Source: Streptomyces lichenis
GTDB taxonomy: Bacteria > Actinomycetota > Actinomycetes > Streptomycetales > Streptomycetaceae
Reading direction: 5' to 3'
Length of the DNA stretch: 64,000 nucleotides
NCBI RefSeq assembly: GCF_023218175.1
Contig: NZ_JALPTH010000002.1
Span: forward strand, 186,001 to 250,000
The notes below the pieces were generated by a model. That model was given only the letters and a program-made list of their open reading frames with translations, searched no databases and was not told the origin of the DNA. Below, one piece after another: positions 9,169-17,754 of this stretch; the first letter of the stretch is position 1; each line of letters starts with the position of its first letter. The translations under genes were made by a program, and so were the position numbers.

Positions 9169-9275
9169 GAACGGTCTGCACCGGTATCCCGTCATGCCCG
9201 AAAGCAGTCACCGCCTCATCGGCGGTGCCTGTCAGTGGTGACGGCTACCGTTGCGCACGCATCACGACCCTCCTG

Positions 9276-9292
9276 CCACGGAACGACCGTGG
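9276..9292 (+). promoter_or_regulatory. Leader hairpin upstream of rpsF
   Basis: CCACGG (9276-9281) pairs with CCGTGG (9287-9292) around a 5-base loop, ending 12 bases before the rpsF Shine-Dalgarno. Many bacteria carry an S6:S18-binding RNA element in this position. Whether this hairpin belongs to it needs a covariance-model search. Confidence 0.35.
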
Positions 9293-9321
9293 CCGCTGAG
9301 TCCAAAGGAGGTGGGTTCCAC

Positions 9322-9612
9322 ATGCGTCACTACGAGGTGATGGTCATCCTCGACCCCGATCTGGAGGAGCGCTCTGTCTCCCCCCTGATCGAGAACTTCC
9401 TCTCCGTCGTCCGTGAGGGCAACGGAAAGGTCGAGAAGGTCGACACCTGGGGCCGTCGTCGTCTCGCTTACGAGATCAAGAAGAAGCCCGAGGGCATCTA
9501 CTCGGTCATCGACCTGCAGGCCGAGCCTGCGGTCGTCAAGGAGCTCGACCGCCAGATGAACCTGAACGAGTCGGTCCTCCGGACCAAGGTCCTCCGCCCC
9601 GAGACCCACTGA
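9322..9612 (+). CDS. rpsF: 30S ribosomal protein S6
   Basis: 96 residues, full length. It begins [16 protein letters not shown] and has the [20 protein letters not shown] core that contacts 16S rRNA and S18, ending in VLRPETH. AAAGGAGGTG at 9304-9313 is a near-perfect Shine-Dalgarno. It is the first gene of rpsF-ssb-rpsR-rplI, co-transcribed in many bacteria; the spacing to ssb (71 bases) and the absence of a terminator agree. S6 is adjacent to its partner S18, encoded two genes on. Confidence 0.98.
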   Translation: MRHYEVMVILDPDLEERSVSPLIENFLSVVREGNGKVEKVDTWGRRRLAYEIKKKPEGIYSVIDLQAEPAVVKELDRQMNLNESVLRTKVLRPETH

Positions 9613-9683
9613 GCATCCCGCTCACGGTCGTCGGGTCCGAGTAGCAGCAAGCAGCCAGCAGCAATCCCGCCGAGAGGTACCCC

Positions 9684-10274
9684 ATGGCAGGCGAGACCGT
9701 CATCACGGTCGTCGGCAATCTTGTCGACGATCCCGAGCTGCGCTTCACCCCGTCCGGTGCGGCGGTCGCGAAGTTCCGCGTCGCGTCCACTCCCCGCACC
9801 TTCGACCGCCAGACCAACGAGTGGAAGGACGGCGAGAGCCTGTTCCTCACCTGCTCGGTCTGGCGCCAGGCGGCGGAGAACGTCGCCGAATCGCTCCAGC
9901 GAGGCATGCGCGTCATCGTGCAGGGTCGGCTGAAGCAGCGGTCCTACGAGGACCGTGAGGGCGTCAAGCGCACGGTCTACGAGCTGGATGTCGACGAGGT
10001 CGGCCCCAGTCTCAAGAACGCCACGGCCAAGGTCACCAAGACCACCGGTCGCGGTGGCCAGGGCGGCTACGGCGGCGGTGGCCAGCAGGGCGGCGGCGGC
10101 AACTGGGGCGGTGCCCCGGGCGGTGGCCAGCAGGGCGGCGGAGCTCCCTCCGACGACCCCTGGGCCACCAGCGCCCCGTCCGGCGGCGGCCAGCAGCAGG
10201 GTGGCGGCGGCGGTGGCGGCAGCTGGGGCGGCAGCTCCAGCGGCGGCGGCTACTCGGACGAGCCCCCCTTCTAG
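9684..10274 (+). CDS. ssb: Single-stranded DNA-binding protein
   Basis: 196 residues. The N-terminal OB fold covers about 1-110 ([32 protein letters not shown], then [19 protein letters not shown]). A Gly/Gln-rich linker runs about 120-185. The acidic tip SDEPPF recruits replication and repair partners. Long glycine-rich linkers are typical of actinobacterial SsbA. It is the second gene of the rpsF operon and the essential SSB. Confidence 0.98.
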   Translation: MAGETVITVVGNLVDDPELRFTPSGAAVAKFRVASTPRTFDRQTNEWKDGESLFLTCSVWRQAAENVAESLQRGMRVIVQGRLKQRSYEDREGVKRTVYELDVDEVGPSLKNATAKVTKTTGRGGQGGYGGGGQQGGGGNWGGAPGGGQQGGGAPSDDPWATSAPSGGGQQQGGGGGGGSWGGSSSGGGYSDEPPF

Positions 10275-10391
10275 GCCCCCAGGGGCCCGTACGGCTCCGA
10301 GGGCCTGTGGCTCCTCAGGGCCGACGGCTCCGAAGGCCGACCGGGGAAGCGGGCTCGTAACCCCACTTCTTGATCACACAGGAGAAACACC

Positions 10392-10628
10392 ATGGCGAAG
10401 CCGCCTGTGCGCAAGCCTAAGAAGAAGGTCTGCGCGTTCTGCAAGGACAAGACCGCGTACGTGGACTACAAGGACACGAACATGCTGCGGAAGTTCATTT
10501 CCGACCGCGGCAAGATCCGTGCCCGCCGCGTGACCGGCAACTGCACGCAGCACCAGCGTGACGTCGCCACGGCCGTCAAGAACAGCCGTGAGATGGCGCT
10601 GCTGCCCTACACGTCCACCGCGCGCTAA
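10392..10628 (+). CDS. rpsR: 30S ribosomal protein S18, zinc-binding (C+) form
   Basis: 78 residues. It has CAFC (Cys14, Cys17) and a third cysteine in GNCTQH, the zinc-ribbon form. Streptomyces often carry a second, cysteine-free S18 elsewhere that is induced under zinc limitation. AGGAG lies eight bases before the ATG. It is in the rpsF-ssb-rpsR-rplI operon, 117 bases after ssb and 18 bases before rplI. Confidence 0.97.
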   Translation: MAKPPVRKPKKKVCAFCKDKTAYVDYKDTNMLRKFISDRGKIRARRVTGNCTQHQRDVATAVKNSREMALLPYTSTAR

Positions 10629-10646
10629 GGAGAGGGTGACCGACTT

Positions 10647-11093
10647 ATGAAGATCATCCTCAAGCACGAGGTCTCCGGCCTCGGCACCGCCGGTGACGTC
10701 GTCGACGTCAAGGACGGATACGCCCGCAACTACCTGGTCCCGCGCGGTTTCGCGATCCGCTGGACCAAGGGTGGCGAGAAGGACGTGGCGCAGATCCGCC
10801 GCGCCCGCAAGATCCACGAGATCGCGACCATCGAGCAGGCCAACGAGATCAAGGGCCGGCTCGAGGGTACGAAGGTCCGCCTGGCCGTTCGCTCCGGCGA
10901 CGCCGGTCGGCTCTTCGGTTCGGTGACCCCGGCTGACGTCGCCTCGGCGATCAAGTCCGCCGGTGGCCCGGACGTCGACAAGCGCCGTGTCGAGCTCGGT
11001 TCGCCGATCAAGACGCTGGGCTCGCACCAGGTCTCCGTGCGTCTGCACGCCGAGGTCGCCGCGAAGGTCAACGTGGAGATCGTCGCCGCCTGA
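10647..11093 (+). CDS. rplI: 50S ribosomal protein L9
   Basis: 148 residues. The N-terminal rRNA-binding domain is clear ([34 protein letters not shown]). A long connecting helix follows (about 45-75), then the C-terminal globular domain ([16 protein letters not shown]). Overall length is normal. It is the last gene of the operon and is followed by short direct repeats of GCAGCACGGGCTCAT and an 11-bp-stem terminator. Confidence 0.97.
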   Translation: MKIILKHEVSGLGTAGDVVDVKDGYARNYLVPRGFAIRWTKGGEKDVAQIRRARKIHEIATIEQANEIKGRLEGTKVRLAVRSGDAGRLFGSVTPADVASAIKSAGGPDVDKRRVELGSPIKTLGSHQVSVRLHAEVAAKVNVEIVAA

Positions 11094-11151
11094 GCATCGC
11101 GCTCATAGCAGCACGGGCTCATTGCAGCACGGGCTCATGGCAGCACGGGAA

Positions 11152-11180
11152 GGGGCCGCACCTCAGGGTGCGGCCCCTTT
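11152..11180 (+). terminator. Rho-independent terminator after rplI
   Basis: A perfect 11-bp stem (11152-11162 with 11167-11177), TCAG tetraloop and trailing TTT. It ends the ribosomal operon and lies between convergent rplI and the MATE gene. It is followed nine bases later by a parS site. Confidence 0.9.
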
Positions 11181-11188
11181 CGCATGAT

Positions 11189-11202
11189 GTTTCACGTGAA
11201 AC
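11189..11202. other. parS site 1 (ParB-binding)
   Basis: Perfect GTTTCACGTGAAAC, flanked by T and A as in the extended consensus. It lies between the rplI terminator and the 3' end of the MATE gene. This sequence is the established Streptomyces parS; ParB bound at origin-proximal copies organises chromosome segregation. Confidence 0.95.
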
Positions 11203-11238
11203 ATTGGATGCCGGATGCCGGATGCCGGGCGTCGGACG

Positions 11239-12588
11239 TCAGCGGGTGGCGCCGGTGACGATCCACCGCCCGGACCGCGTCCGCAGCCCCAGGGTGACCA
11301 GACGGACCGCCATCATCAGCGTCATCGCCCACCACACGGCGGTCAGCCCACCGCCGAGGGCCGGCACCAGCAGGGCGACCGGGGCGAACACCGCCAGCGT
11401 CACCACCATCGCCCCCGCCAGATACGGCCCGTCGCCCGCGCCCATCAGCACCCCGTCCAGCACGAAGACCACTCCCGCGATCGGCTGGGCCAGCGCGACC
11501 ACCAGCAGGGCGGGCAGCAGGGTCTCCCGTACCGTCGGGTCGCCGGTGAACAGCGGGATGAAGAGCGGCCGGGCCAGCACGATCAGCGCACCCAGCACCA
11601 CACCCGAGGCCGCTCCCCATTCGACCATCCGCCGGCAGGCGCGGCGGGCGCCCTCGGCGTCCCCGGCGCCGAGGTAGCGGCCGATGATCGCCTGCCCCGC
11701 GATGGCGATGGCGTCCAGGGCGAAGGCCATCAGGCTCCACAGCGAGAGCAGGATCTGGTGCGCGGCCATCTCGGCGTCACCGAGCCGGGCGGCCATCGCG
11801 GTCGCGATCATCAGGACCGCCCGGAGGGACAGGGTGCGCACCAGCAGCGGAACGCCGGCCCGGGCGCTGTTCCGGATGCCGGCCGCGTCCGGTCGCAGCG
11901 AGGCCCCGTGGCGGCGCGCCCCCCGGACGACGACCACCAGATAGGCGGCGGCCATTCCGCACTGGGCGATGACCGTGCCCCAGGCCGAGCCGGCGATCCC
12001 GAGCCCGGCGCCGTAGACCAGCGCCACATTGAGGGCGGCGTTGGCGGTGAAGCCGGCGATGGCGACGTACAGCGGGGTGCGGGTGTCCTGGAGTCCGCGC
12101 AGCACCCCGGTGGCGGCGAGCACCATCAGCATGGCCGGGATGCCCAGGGCGGAGACGCGGAGATAGGTGGTGGCGTGCGGGGCCGCGGTGCCGGAGGCGC
12201 CGAAGAGCTCCACCAGCCAGGGTGCCAACGGAAGGGTGACGGCGAGGACGGCGACTCCCAGCAGGAGCGCCAGCCAGATGCCGTCCATGCCCTGGCGGAT
12301 GGCGGCGGGCAGGTCGCCGGCGCCCACCCGTCGGGCGACGGCCGCGGTGGTGCCGTAGGCGAGGAAGACGAAGACGCTGACCGCAGTGGTCAACAGGGCC
12401 GCCGCGATGCCCAGGCCGGCCAGCTGGGGGGTGCCGAGATGGCCGACGACGGCGCTGTCGACCAGGACGAACAGCGGCTCGGCCACCAGTGCGCCGAAGG
12501 CCGGCACGGCGAGCGCGACGATCTCGCGGTCATGCCGGCGCCGCTCGCTGCGGCGTGCGTTCCCGGGGCGGGTGGGGGCCTTGGTCAT
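11239..12588 (-). CDS. MATE-family efflux transporter (DinF-like)
   Basis: 449 residues with about twelve hydrophobic segments arranged as two similar halves. Recognisable MATE parts are FGALVAEPLFVLVDSAVVGHLGTPQLAGLGIA near the N-terminus and QDTRTPLYVAIAGFTANAALNVALVYG in the middle. It probably exports cationic or oxidised compounds using a sodium or proton gradient; the substrate cannot be told from sequence. The ATG at 12588 leads a basic N-terminus. It is convergent with rplI and divergent from dnaB. An ATGCCGG triplication just past its stop is trivial. Confidence 0.9.
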   Translation of the reverse strand: MTKAPTRPGNARRSERRRHDREIVALAVPAFGALVAEPLFVLVDSAVVGHLGTPQLAGLGIAAALLTTAVSVFVFLAYGTTAAVARRVGAGDLPAAIRQGMDGIWLALLLGVAVLAVTLPLAPWLVELFGASGTAAPHATTYLRVSALGIPAMLMVLAATGVLRGLQDTRTPLYVAIAGFTANAALNVALVYGAGLGIAGSAWGTVIAQCGMAAAYLVVVVRGARRHGASLRPDAAGIRNSARAGVPLLVRTLSLRAVLMIATAMAARLGDAEMAAHQILLSLWSLMAFALDAIAIAGQAIIGRYLGAGDAEGARRACRRMVEWGAASGVVLGALIVLARPLFIPLFTGDPTVRETLLPALLVVALAQPIAGVVFVLDGVLMGAGDGPYLAGAMVVTLAVFAPVALLVPALGGGLTAVWWAMTLMMAVRLVTLGLRTRSGRWIVTGATR

Positions 12589-13029
12589 GGCGGCAATCTA
12601 ATCGTCCACAGGTAAGAGATGCAAGGCACTTGGGACCCTTACCTGCCGTCGGTCTCGGACCCGGCTGTGCGGGTGGTTTGCTCTGATCTTGACCTGGTGG
12701 GGAAAGTTTTTCTCCCCCACAGTCGGTGGATGGAAGAACCGCAGCTCAGAGGGGTGATGGCCGGGTCGCTATGAGTTTGTCCACATCACTGTCCCCCGCT
12801 CCGTGCACAGGTAACGGCGAGTTCTCCACAGCATCGGGGCCTTCACCCACAGGGCCTGTGGATAACCGGATTGGCTGACGGTGCCCACGGGCCTAACGTG
12901 GTGCGGCACTCGACGCGCGAGAAGCGGACCGCCGCAAGCGGAGTGGGGCACCCTGCTTTGTCAGTGTCGTGCCGTAGGAATGAGTGGCACGGCGATCATC
13001 CGCGCAGCGGATCGGGAGGAGGTGGGCCG
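12589..13029. promoter_or_regulatory. dnaB upstream region with DnaA-box cluster
   Basis: 440 bases between divergent MATE and dnaB genes. Four DnaA-box-like nonamers are visible: TCGTCCACA (12602-12610), TTGTCCACA (12777-12785), TTCTCCACA (12822-12830), and TTATCCACA on the minus strand (12857-12865). TTGTCCACA is the preferred Streptomyces box. No protein-coding gene is supported here. Confidence 0.7.
12871..12899 (+). promoter_or_regulatory. Candidate dnaB promoter
   Basis: TTGGCT (12871-12876) and TAACGT (12894-12899) are separated by 17 bases. The minus-strand TTATCCACA box ends six bases before the -35, a position where bound DnaA could affect transcription. Located by eye. Confidence 0.45.
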
Positions 13030-14514
13030 GTGAGCATCCCCGAGCCCTTGGACGACCCGTGGACCGAAGCCGGTCCCGGTGACCGTCTGCCGGCCTCCCG
13101 TCAGCGCGGCGAGTTCGCCCGCCGGGGCAGGTCGCGCGACGAGCAGCACGAGCGCGGCGGCGAGGCTCCCTGGGACAGCGGCGCCGGCGGCTTCGAGCGG
13201 GTGCCGCCGCAGGACCTGGACGCCGAGCAGTCGGTGCTCGGCGGCATGCTGCTCTCCAAGGACGCGATCGCCGACGTCGTGGAGATCCTCAAGGGGCACG
13301 ACTTCTACAAGCCCGCCCACGAGACGATCTACCAGGCGATTCTCGACCTCTACGCCAAGGGCGAGCCCGCCGACCCCATCACCGTCGTCGCCGAGCTGAC
13401 CAAGCGCGGCGAGGTCAACCGGGTCGGCGGCGCCTCCTATCTGCACACCCTCGTCCAGTCCGTGCCGACGGCGGCCAACGCCCCGTACTACGCGGAGATC
13501 GTCCACGAGCGCGCGGTGCTGCGCCGCCTGGTCCAGGCGGGCACCCGGATCACGCAGATGGGATACGCCGCCGACGGCGACGTCGACGAGATCGTGAACT
13601 CCGCCCAGGCCGAGATCTACGCGGTCACCGAGCAGCGCACCAGCGAGGACTACCTGCCGCTCGGCGACATCATGGAGGGCGCGCTCGACGAGATCGAGGC
13701 GATCGGCTCCCGTAGCGGCGAGATGACGGGCGTGCCGACCGGCTTCACCGACTTCGACTCCCTCACCAACGGGCTCCACCCCGGGCAGATGATCGTCATC
13801 GCCGCCCGTCCCGCGATGGGCAAGTCGACCCTCGCCCTGGACTTCGCCCGTGCCGCGTCCATCAAGAATAACCTGCCGAGCGTCATCTTCTCCCTGGAGA
13901 TGGGCCGCAACGAGATCGCCATGCGCCTGCTGTCCGCCGAGGCCCGGGTGGCGCTGCACCACATGCGGTCCGGCACCATGACGGACGAGGACTGGACCCG
14001 GCTGGCCCGCCGGATGCCGGACGTCTCCCAGGCGCCGCTGTACATCGACGACTCGCCCAACCTGTCGATGATGGAGATCCGGGCCAAGTGCCGCCGGCTC
14101 AAGCAGCGCAACGACATCCGGCTGGTGGTCATCGACTACCTCCAGCTGATGCAGTCCGGCGGCTCCAAGCGGGCGGAGAACCGCCAGCAGGAGGTCTCGG
14201 ACATGTCCCGGAACCTGAAGCTGCTGGCCAAGGAGCTGGAGATCCCGGTGATCGCCCTCTCCCAGCTGAACCGAGGCCCCGAGCAGCGCACCGACAAGAA
14301 GCCGATGGTCTCCGACCTGCGTGAGTCCGGCTCCATCGAGCAGGACGCGGACATGGTGATCCTGCTCCACCGCGAGGACGCCTACGAGAAGGAGTCACCG
14401 CGCGCCGGCGAGGCCGACCTGATCGTCGCCAAGCACCGTAACGGCCCCACCGCGACGATCACCGTGGCCTTCCAGGGCCACTACTCGCGCTTCGTGGACA
14501 TGGCCCAGACCTGA
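13030..14514 (+). CDS. dnaB: Replicative DNA helicase DnaB
   Basis: 494 residues. The N-terminal helical domain starts near residue 55 (VPPQDLDAEQSVLGGMLLSKDAIADVVEIL). A linker helix follows, then the RecA-like ATPase with Walker A around A258-T267 (ARPAMGKST, Lys265) and Walker B in LVVIDYLQLM. SQLNRGPEQRTDKKPMVSDLRESGSIEQDADMV is the standard C-terminal signature. The GTG at 13030 has GGAGGAGGT just upstream and begins the VSIPEPLDDPW sequence conserved in Streptomyces; the longer upstream frame lacks support. No intein interrupts the Walker A, unlike several mycobacterial DnaBs. The N-terminal 50 residues are a disordered charged extension. Confidence 0.98.
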   Translation: MSIPEPLDDPWTEAGPGDRLPASRQRGEFARRGRSRDEQHERGGEAPWDSGAGGFERVPPQDLDAEQSVLGGMLLSKDAIADVVEILKGHDFYKPAHETIYQAILDLYAKGEPADPITVVAELTKRGEVNRVGGASYLHTLVQSVPTAANAPYYAEIVHERAVLRRLVQAGTRITQMGYAADGDVDEIVNSAQAEIYAVTEQRTSEDYLPLGDIMEGALDEIEAIGSRSGEMTGVPTGFTDFDSLTNGLHPGQMIVIAARPAMGKSTLALDFARAASIKNNLPSVIFSLEMGRNEIAMRLLSAEARVALHHMRSGTMTDEDWTRLARRMPDVSQAPLYIDDSPNLSMMEIRAKCRRLKQRNDIRLVVIDYLQLMQSGGSKRAENRQQEVSDMSRNLKLLAKELEIPVIALSQLNRGPEQRTDKKPMVSDLRESGSIEQDADMVILLHREDAYEKESPRAGEADLIVAKHRNGPTATITVAFQGHYSRFVDMAQT

Positions 14515-14555
14515 TATCCGCGGCCCGGTGGGGTCTCAGGTGCCGGGGAAGCCGC

Positions 14556-15122
14556 TCAGCGCCTGATCTCGTACCTGGTCAGGACCACACCGCCGGACAT
14601 CGCACGCGTCTCCAGCAGTCTCAGGTCCACCCAGCTGTCCAGCGCGGTGAAGAACGGCGTGCCGCCGCCCACCAGGACCGGATGGGTGGCGATCACATAC
14701 TCGTCGATCAGCCCGGCGCGCATGGCCGCCCCGGCGAGCGTGGCGCCGCCGATGCTCATCGGGCCGCCGTCCCCGGCCTTGAGCCGGGTGATCTCGGCGA
14801 TCGCGTCGCCGGTGACCAGACGGGTGTTCCAGTCGACCGTGTCGATGGTCGAGGAGAACACCACCTTCGGGGTGTCCCGCCAGGTCCGTGCGAACTCGGC
14901 CTCCGCCGGGGTGGCGTCGGGCTGCTGGTCACCGGTCGGCCAGTAGGAGCTCATCGCCTCCCACAGCTTGCGCCCGTACAGGGACAGGCCGGTCGCCTGC
15001 TCGTGGTCGAGCCACCACTGGAACAGCTCGTCGCTCGGCGGCCCGCTCCAGCCGATGTCGTCGCCGGGCGCGGCGATGTAGCCGTCCAGGGTCAGATTCA
15101 TGCCGTAGATCAGTTTGCGCAT
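14556..15122 (-). CDS. Dihydrofolate reductase-like (RibD C-terminal domain) protein
   Basis: 188 residues of the RibD_C/DHFR-like superfamily. It begins MRKLIYGMNLTLDGYIAAPGDD and has LSLYGRKLWEAM, PKVVFSSTI and the nucleotide-binding GGPMSIGGATLAGAAMRAGLIDEY region, ending VVLTRYEI. Such stand-alone proteins are common in actinomycetes and are presumed NADPH reductases of unknown substrate. The ATG at 15122 starts the conserved N-terminus; the longer frame upstream is unsupported. It is convergent with dnaB, 41 bases between stops, and divergent from the TetR gene. Confidence 0.8.
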   Translation of the reverse strand: MRKLIYGMNLTLDGYIAAPGDDIGWSGPPSDELFQWWLDHEQATGLSLYGRKLWEAMSSYWPTGDQQPDATPAEAEFARTWRDTPKVVFSSTIDTVDWNTRLVTGDAIAEITRLKAGDGGPMSIGGATLAGAAMRAGLIDEYVIATHPVLVGGGTPFFTALDSWVDLRLLETRAMSGGVVLTRYEIRR

Positions 15123-15288
15123 GGTCCAGCCTTCCGTCCGCGGATGCCCGGCGTACGGACCGGTGCCGCGCGGTCCGGGCCGGCCGGTGGTCCTCGTCCT
15201 CGGGCTCAGCGTGGTGTACCCGGCCGTCTCGGGCAAGCCGTCCGCTCGCGACCTCACCCGGGCACCCGGAGGCCCGATAAGCGCTTGA

Positions 15289-15327
15289 TTCCTAGGACCC
15301 CTAGCCTGAAGCTAGGGGTCCTAGGAA
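15289..15327. promoter_or_regulatory. Perfect dyad, probable TetR operator
   Basis: Two 17-bp arms (15289-15305 and 15311-15327) with perfect complementarity around CTGAA. Each arm carries CCTAGG and its partner CTAGC/GCTAG. It ends 13 bases before the tetR ATG and overlaps the expected promoter or leader, so binding would block its expression. It lies between divergent genes. Confidence 0.8.
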
Positions 15328-15340
15328 CGAGGAGAGCGCC

Positions 15341-15934
15341 ATGGTGCGGGCTGGACTGACGGCGGAGCGGGTGACGCTCGCGGGTGCCGAACTGGCGGAC
15401 GAGGTCGGGCTGGACCGGGTGAGCATGTCGCAGCTCGCCCGGCGGCTCGGTGTCCGGGACGCGAGCCTCTACGCGCATGTCCGCGGCCTGGAGGACCTGC
15501 GCGGACGCATCGCGCTCCTGGCCGCGGACGAGAAGACCATCCGGATCGCCGAGGCGACGGCCGGGCGCGCGGGCAGGGACGCGCTGATCGCCTTCGCCGA
15601 CGCCTGGCGGGACTACGCCCACGCCCATCCCGGGCGCTACGCGGCGACCCAGGCCGGGATCCGCATCGACCCCGCGCTGGCCGCTCGGGCGCCCGGGCCG
15701 CGACGGGCGATGGAGCTGACCTACGGCATTCTGCGCGGCTACGCACTGGCCGAGCCCGATCTGACCGACGCCGTCCGGCTGCTGCGCAGCGCCCTCCACG
15801 GGTTCGTCACGCTGGAGGCCTCGGGCGGCTTCGCGCACCAGCGCTCGCCGCAGGAGTCCTGGGTCCGCGCCCTGGACGCCCTGCACACCCTCCTCGCGCA
15901 CTGGCCCCCGTCCCGAGCAAAGGACCCGGCATGA
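15341..15934 (+). CDS. TetR/AcrR-family regulator
   Basis: 197 residues. The helix-turn-helix covers about 10-60 (LAGAELADEVGLDRVSMSQLARRLGVRDASLYAHVRGLEDLR). The C-terminal ligand domain resembles the WHG type (AFADAWRDYAHAHPGRYAATQAG, LRSALHGFVTLEASGGFAHQRSPQESWVRALD). Ribosome site GAGGAG lies before the ATG. A perfect 17-bp-arm palindrome sits directly upstream, so autorepression is very likely. Its stop overlaps the start of the hydrolase gene (ATGA), which is thus probably co-regulated. Confidence 0.92.
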   Translation: MVRAGLTAERVTLAGAELADEVGLDRVSMSQLARRLGVRDASLYAHVRGLEDLRGRIALLAADEKTIRIAEATAGRAGRDALIAFADAWRDYAHAHPGRYAATQAGIRIDPALAARAPGPRRAMELTYGILRGYALAEPDLTDAVRLLRSALHGFVTLEASGGFAHQRSPQESWVRALDALHTLLAHWPPSRAKDPA

Positions 15935-16842
15935 CCGATCCGACCACCGGCCGCCTGCGCGTACCCGGCGCGACCCTGCACTACGAGGTGCGCGGCCGAG
16001 GACCGCTGCTGCTGCTGATACCCGGCGGGACGGGCGGTGCGGCCTCCTTCGACGCCGTCGCCGACGACCTGGCCGCCGAGCACACCGTCGCGACCTACGA
16101 TCCGCGCGGGCTGTCCCGCAGCCCCCTGGACGATCCCGAGGCCGAGCAGCGAGTGGCCGAGCACGCCGACGACGCGTTCCGCCTCCTGGAACTGCTCTCC
16201 CCCGACGAGCCGGCCCGGGCGTTCGGCGCCAGCTCGGGGGCGATCGCGGCGCTGCACCTGCTGACCACCCGTCCCGAGCGCCTTGTACGCGTGGTCGCGC
16301 ACGAGCCGCCGGTGGTGGAGGTCCTGCCGGACGCGGCCGACCACCGCGCCCTGCTCGCCCGGGTGCGGGAGACCCTCCACGCCCGGGGTCTGATGCCGGC
16401 GATGACCGAGTTCGCGGCCGGGCTCGCCGGAGAAGGCGGCAGCCGGCGGCCGGATCCCGACCCGGCCTCCCACACTGACTCGGCGGCGCCGTCCGGGGCC
16501 GGACCGGCGCTGCCACCGCACGCGGCGGCGCGAGCCGAGCGGACGATGGCCGACCTGCCGTACTTCCTCGGGCGCATCGTCCCCCGCTTCATGGCCTACC
16601 CGCCCGACCTCCACCGGCTCGCGGCGCTGTCGGACCGGCTGGTGCTCGCCGTCGGGCAGGACTCACCCGGTGAGCTGCCCCACCGCTCGGCCGCCGCCCT
16701 GGCCGAGCGGCTCGGCACCGGCCTGCGGCACTTCCCCGGCGGCCACACCGGCCTGACCACGCACCCCGCCGCCTTCGGCGCCCATCTGCGGACCGCCCTG
16801 ACCGGGGCGCTGACCCCGGCGGAGGCCCCGCACACACCGTAG
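15931..16842 (+). CDS. Alpha/beta hydrolase
   Basis: 303 residues with the alpha/beta hydrolase layout. The oxyanion region is LLLIPGGTGGAASF, and a nucleophile elbow G99-A-S101-S-G103 and catalytic His272 in PGGHTG are visible. A lid-like insertion at about 160-205 is Pro/Asp-rich and looks disordered. It is translationally coupled to tetR by a 4-base overlap, so its substrate is probably the regulator's ligand or a relative. The specific reaction is unknown. Confidence 0.87.
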   Translation: MTDPTTGRLRVPGATLHYEVRGRGPLLLLIPGGTGGAASFDAVADDLAAEHTVATYDPRGLSRSPLDDPEAEQRVAEHADDAFRLLELLSPDEPARAFGASSGAIAALHLLTTRPERLVRVVAHEPPVVEVLPDAADHRALLARVRETLHARGLMPAMTEFAAGLAGEGGSRRPDPDPASHTDSAAPSGAGPALPPHAAARAERTMADLPYFLGRIVPRFMAYPPDLHRLAALSDRLVLAVGQDSPGELPHRSAAALAERLGTGLRHFPGGHTGLTTHPAAFGAHLRTALTGALTPAEAPHTP

Positions 16843-16905
16843 GAGGCCCCGGATCGGTCAGGATTCAAGAAGCGGGAGGGGATGGGCCGTACCTAGCCTG
16901 AGGGC

Positions 16906-17316
16906 ATGGACATCACCATTCACACCAGCTTCCTCCCGCACGTCGACCCGGACGCCTCGCTGGCGTTCTACCGCGACGTCCTCGGCTTCGAGGTCCGCAG
17001 CGACGTCGGCCAGGGCACCATGCGGTGGATCGTGGTCGGGCCGTCCGGGCAGCCCGACACATCCATCCTGCTGGCGCCGCCGGCCGCCGACCCGGGGGTC
17101 ACGGAGGACGAGCGCCGCACCATCGGCGAGATGATGGCCAAGGGCACCTACGGCTGGATCCTGCTGGCCACCCGGGACCTGGACGCCACCTTCGCGAAGG
17201 TGCAGTCCGGCGACGCCGAGGTGGTCCAGGAACCGACCGAGCAGCCGTACGGCATCCGCGACTGCGCCTTCCGCGACCCCGCGGGCAACCTCGTCCGGAT
17301 CCAGGAACTCCGCTGA
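16906..17316 (+). CDS. VOC-family (glyoxalase-like) protein
   Basis: 136 residues, one glyoxalase/bleomycin-resistance domain built from two beta-alpha-beta-beta-beta modules. Segments are PDASLAFYRDVLGFEVRSDVG and DCAFRDPAGNLVRIQEL; the final Glu of RIQEL is the usual metal ligand position. Typical length. Substrate unknown. It is co-directional with the hydrolase 63 bases upstream, and its stop abuts a decayed transporter fragment. Confidence 0.88.
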   Translation: MDITIHTSFLPHVDPDASLAFYRDVLGFEVRSDVGQGTMRWIVVGPSGQPDTSILLAPPAADPGVTEDERRTIGEMMAKGTYGWILLATRDLDATFAKVQSGDAEVVQEPTEQPYGIRDCAFRDPAGNLVRIQELR

Positions 17317-17751
17317 GGGACGTCTCTCGGCCTGCCGGCACCCGCGTACCAGGTCGTCACGTACGTGGGCGTCGGCTATCTGCTGTTCATGGCGTGGGAC
17401 ATGCTCCGGGATCGAGGAGCGCTGAGCGTCGCGGAGACCACCGAACCGACGCCGGTGCACCGGATGATCGGCCGCGCCGTGCTCGTCAACCTGCTCAACC
17501 CGAAGGTGCCCCTCTTCTTCGCCGCCTTCCTCCCCCAGTTCGTGCCGCCCGGCGAAGCCGGTTCCGTCGCGGCGCTGCTGTGGCTCGGCGCGGTCTTCAT
17601 GGGGCTCACGCTGGTCGTCTTCGCGGTCTACGGGCTGTGCGCCGCCGCCGTACGGGACCGGCTGTCGGCCCGGCCCGGTGCGATGACCGGCCTGCGCCGG
17701 GTATTCGCCGCCTGCTTCGTGGGGCTGAGCGCCCGGCTGGCGGTGGCCTGA
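17317..17751 (+). pseudogene. 5'-truncated LysE/RhtB-type exporter remnant
   Basis: The C-terminal 60-65% of an amino-acid exporter is recognisable: YVGVGYLLFMAWDMLRD, then RAVLVNLLNPKVPLFFAAFLPQFVPPG and a hydrophobic end. The N-terminal spans and the usual start are missing; the frame runs straight back to the stop of the VOC gene. A GTG at 17365 could start a 128-residue product, but without the first helices it should not function as a carrier. Family members normally have about 205 residues. Confidence 0.75.
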
Positions 17752-17754
17752 GCA

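Noticed and set aside
13030..14514. Intein in dnaB
   Set aside because: Sequence runs uninterrupted through Walker A and the C-terminal motifs.
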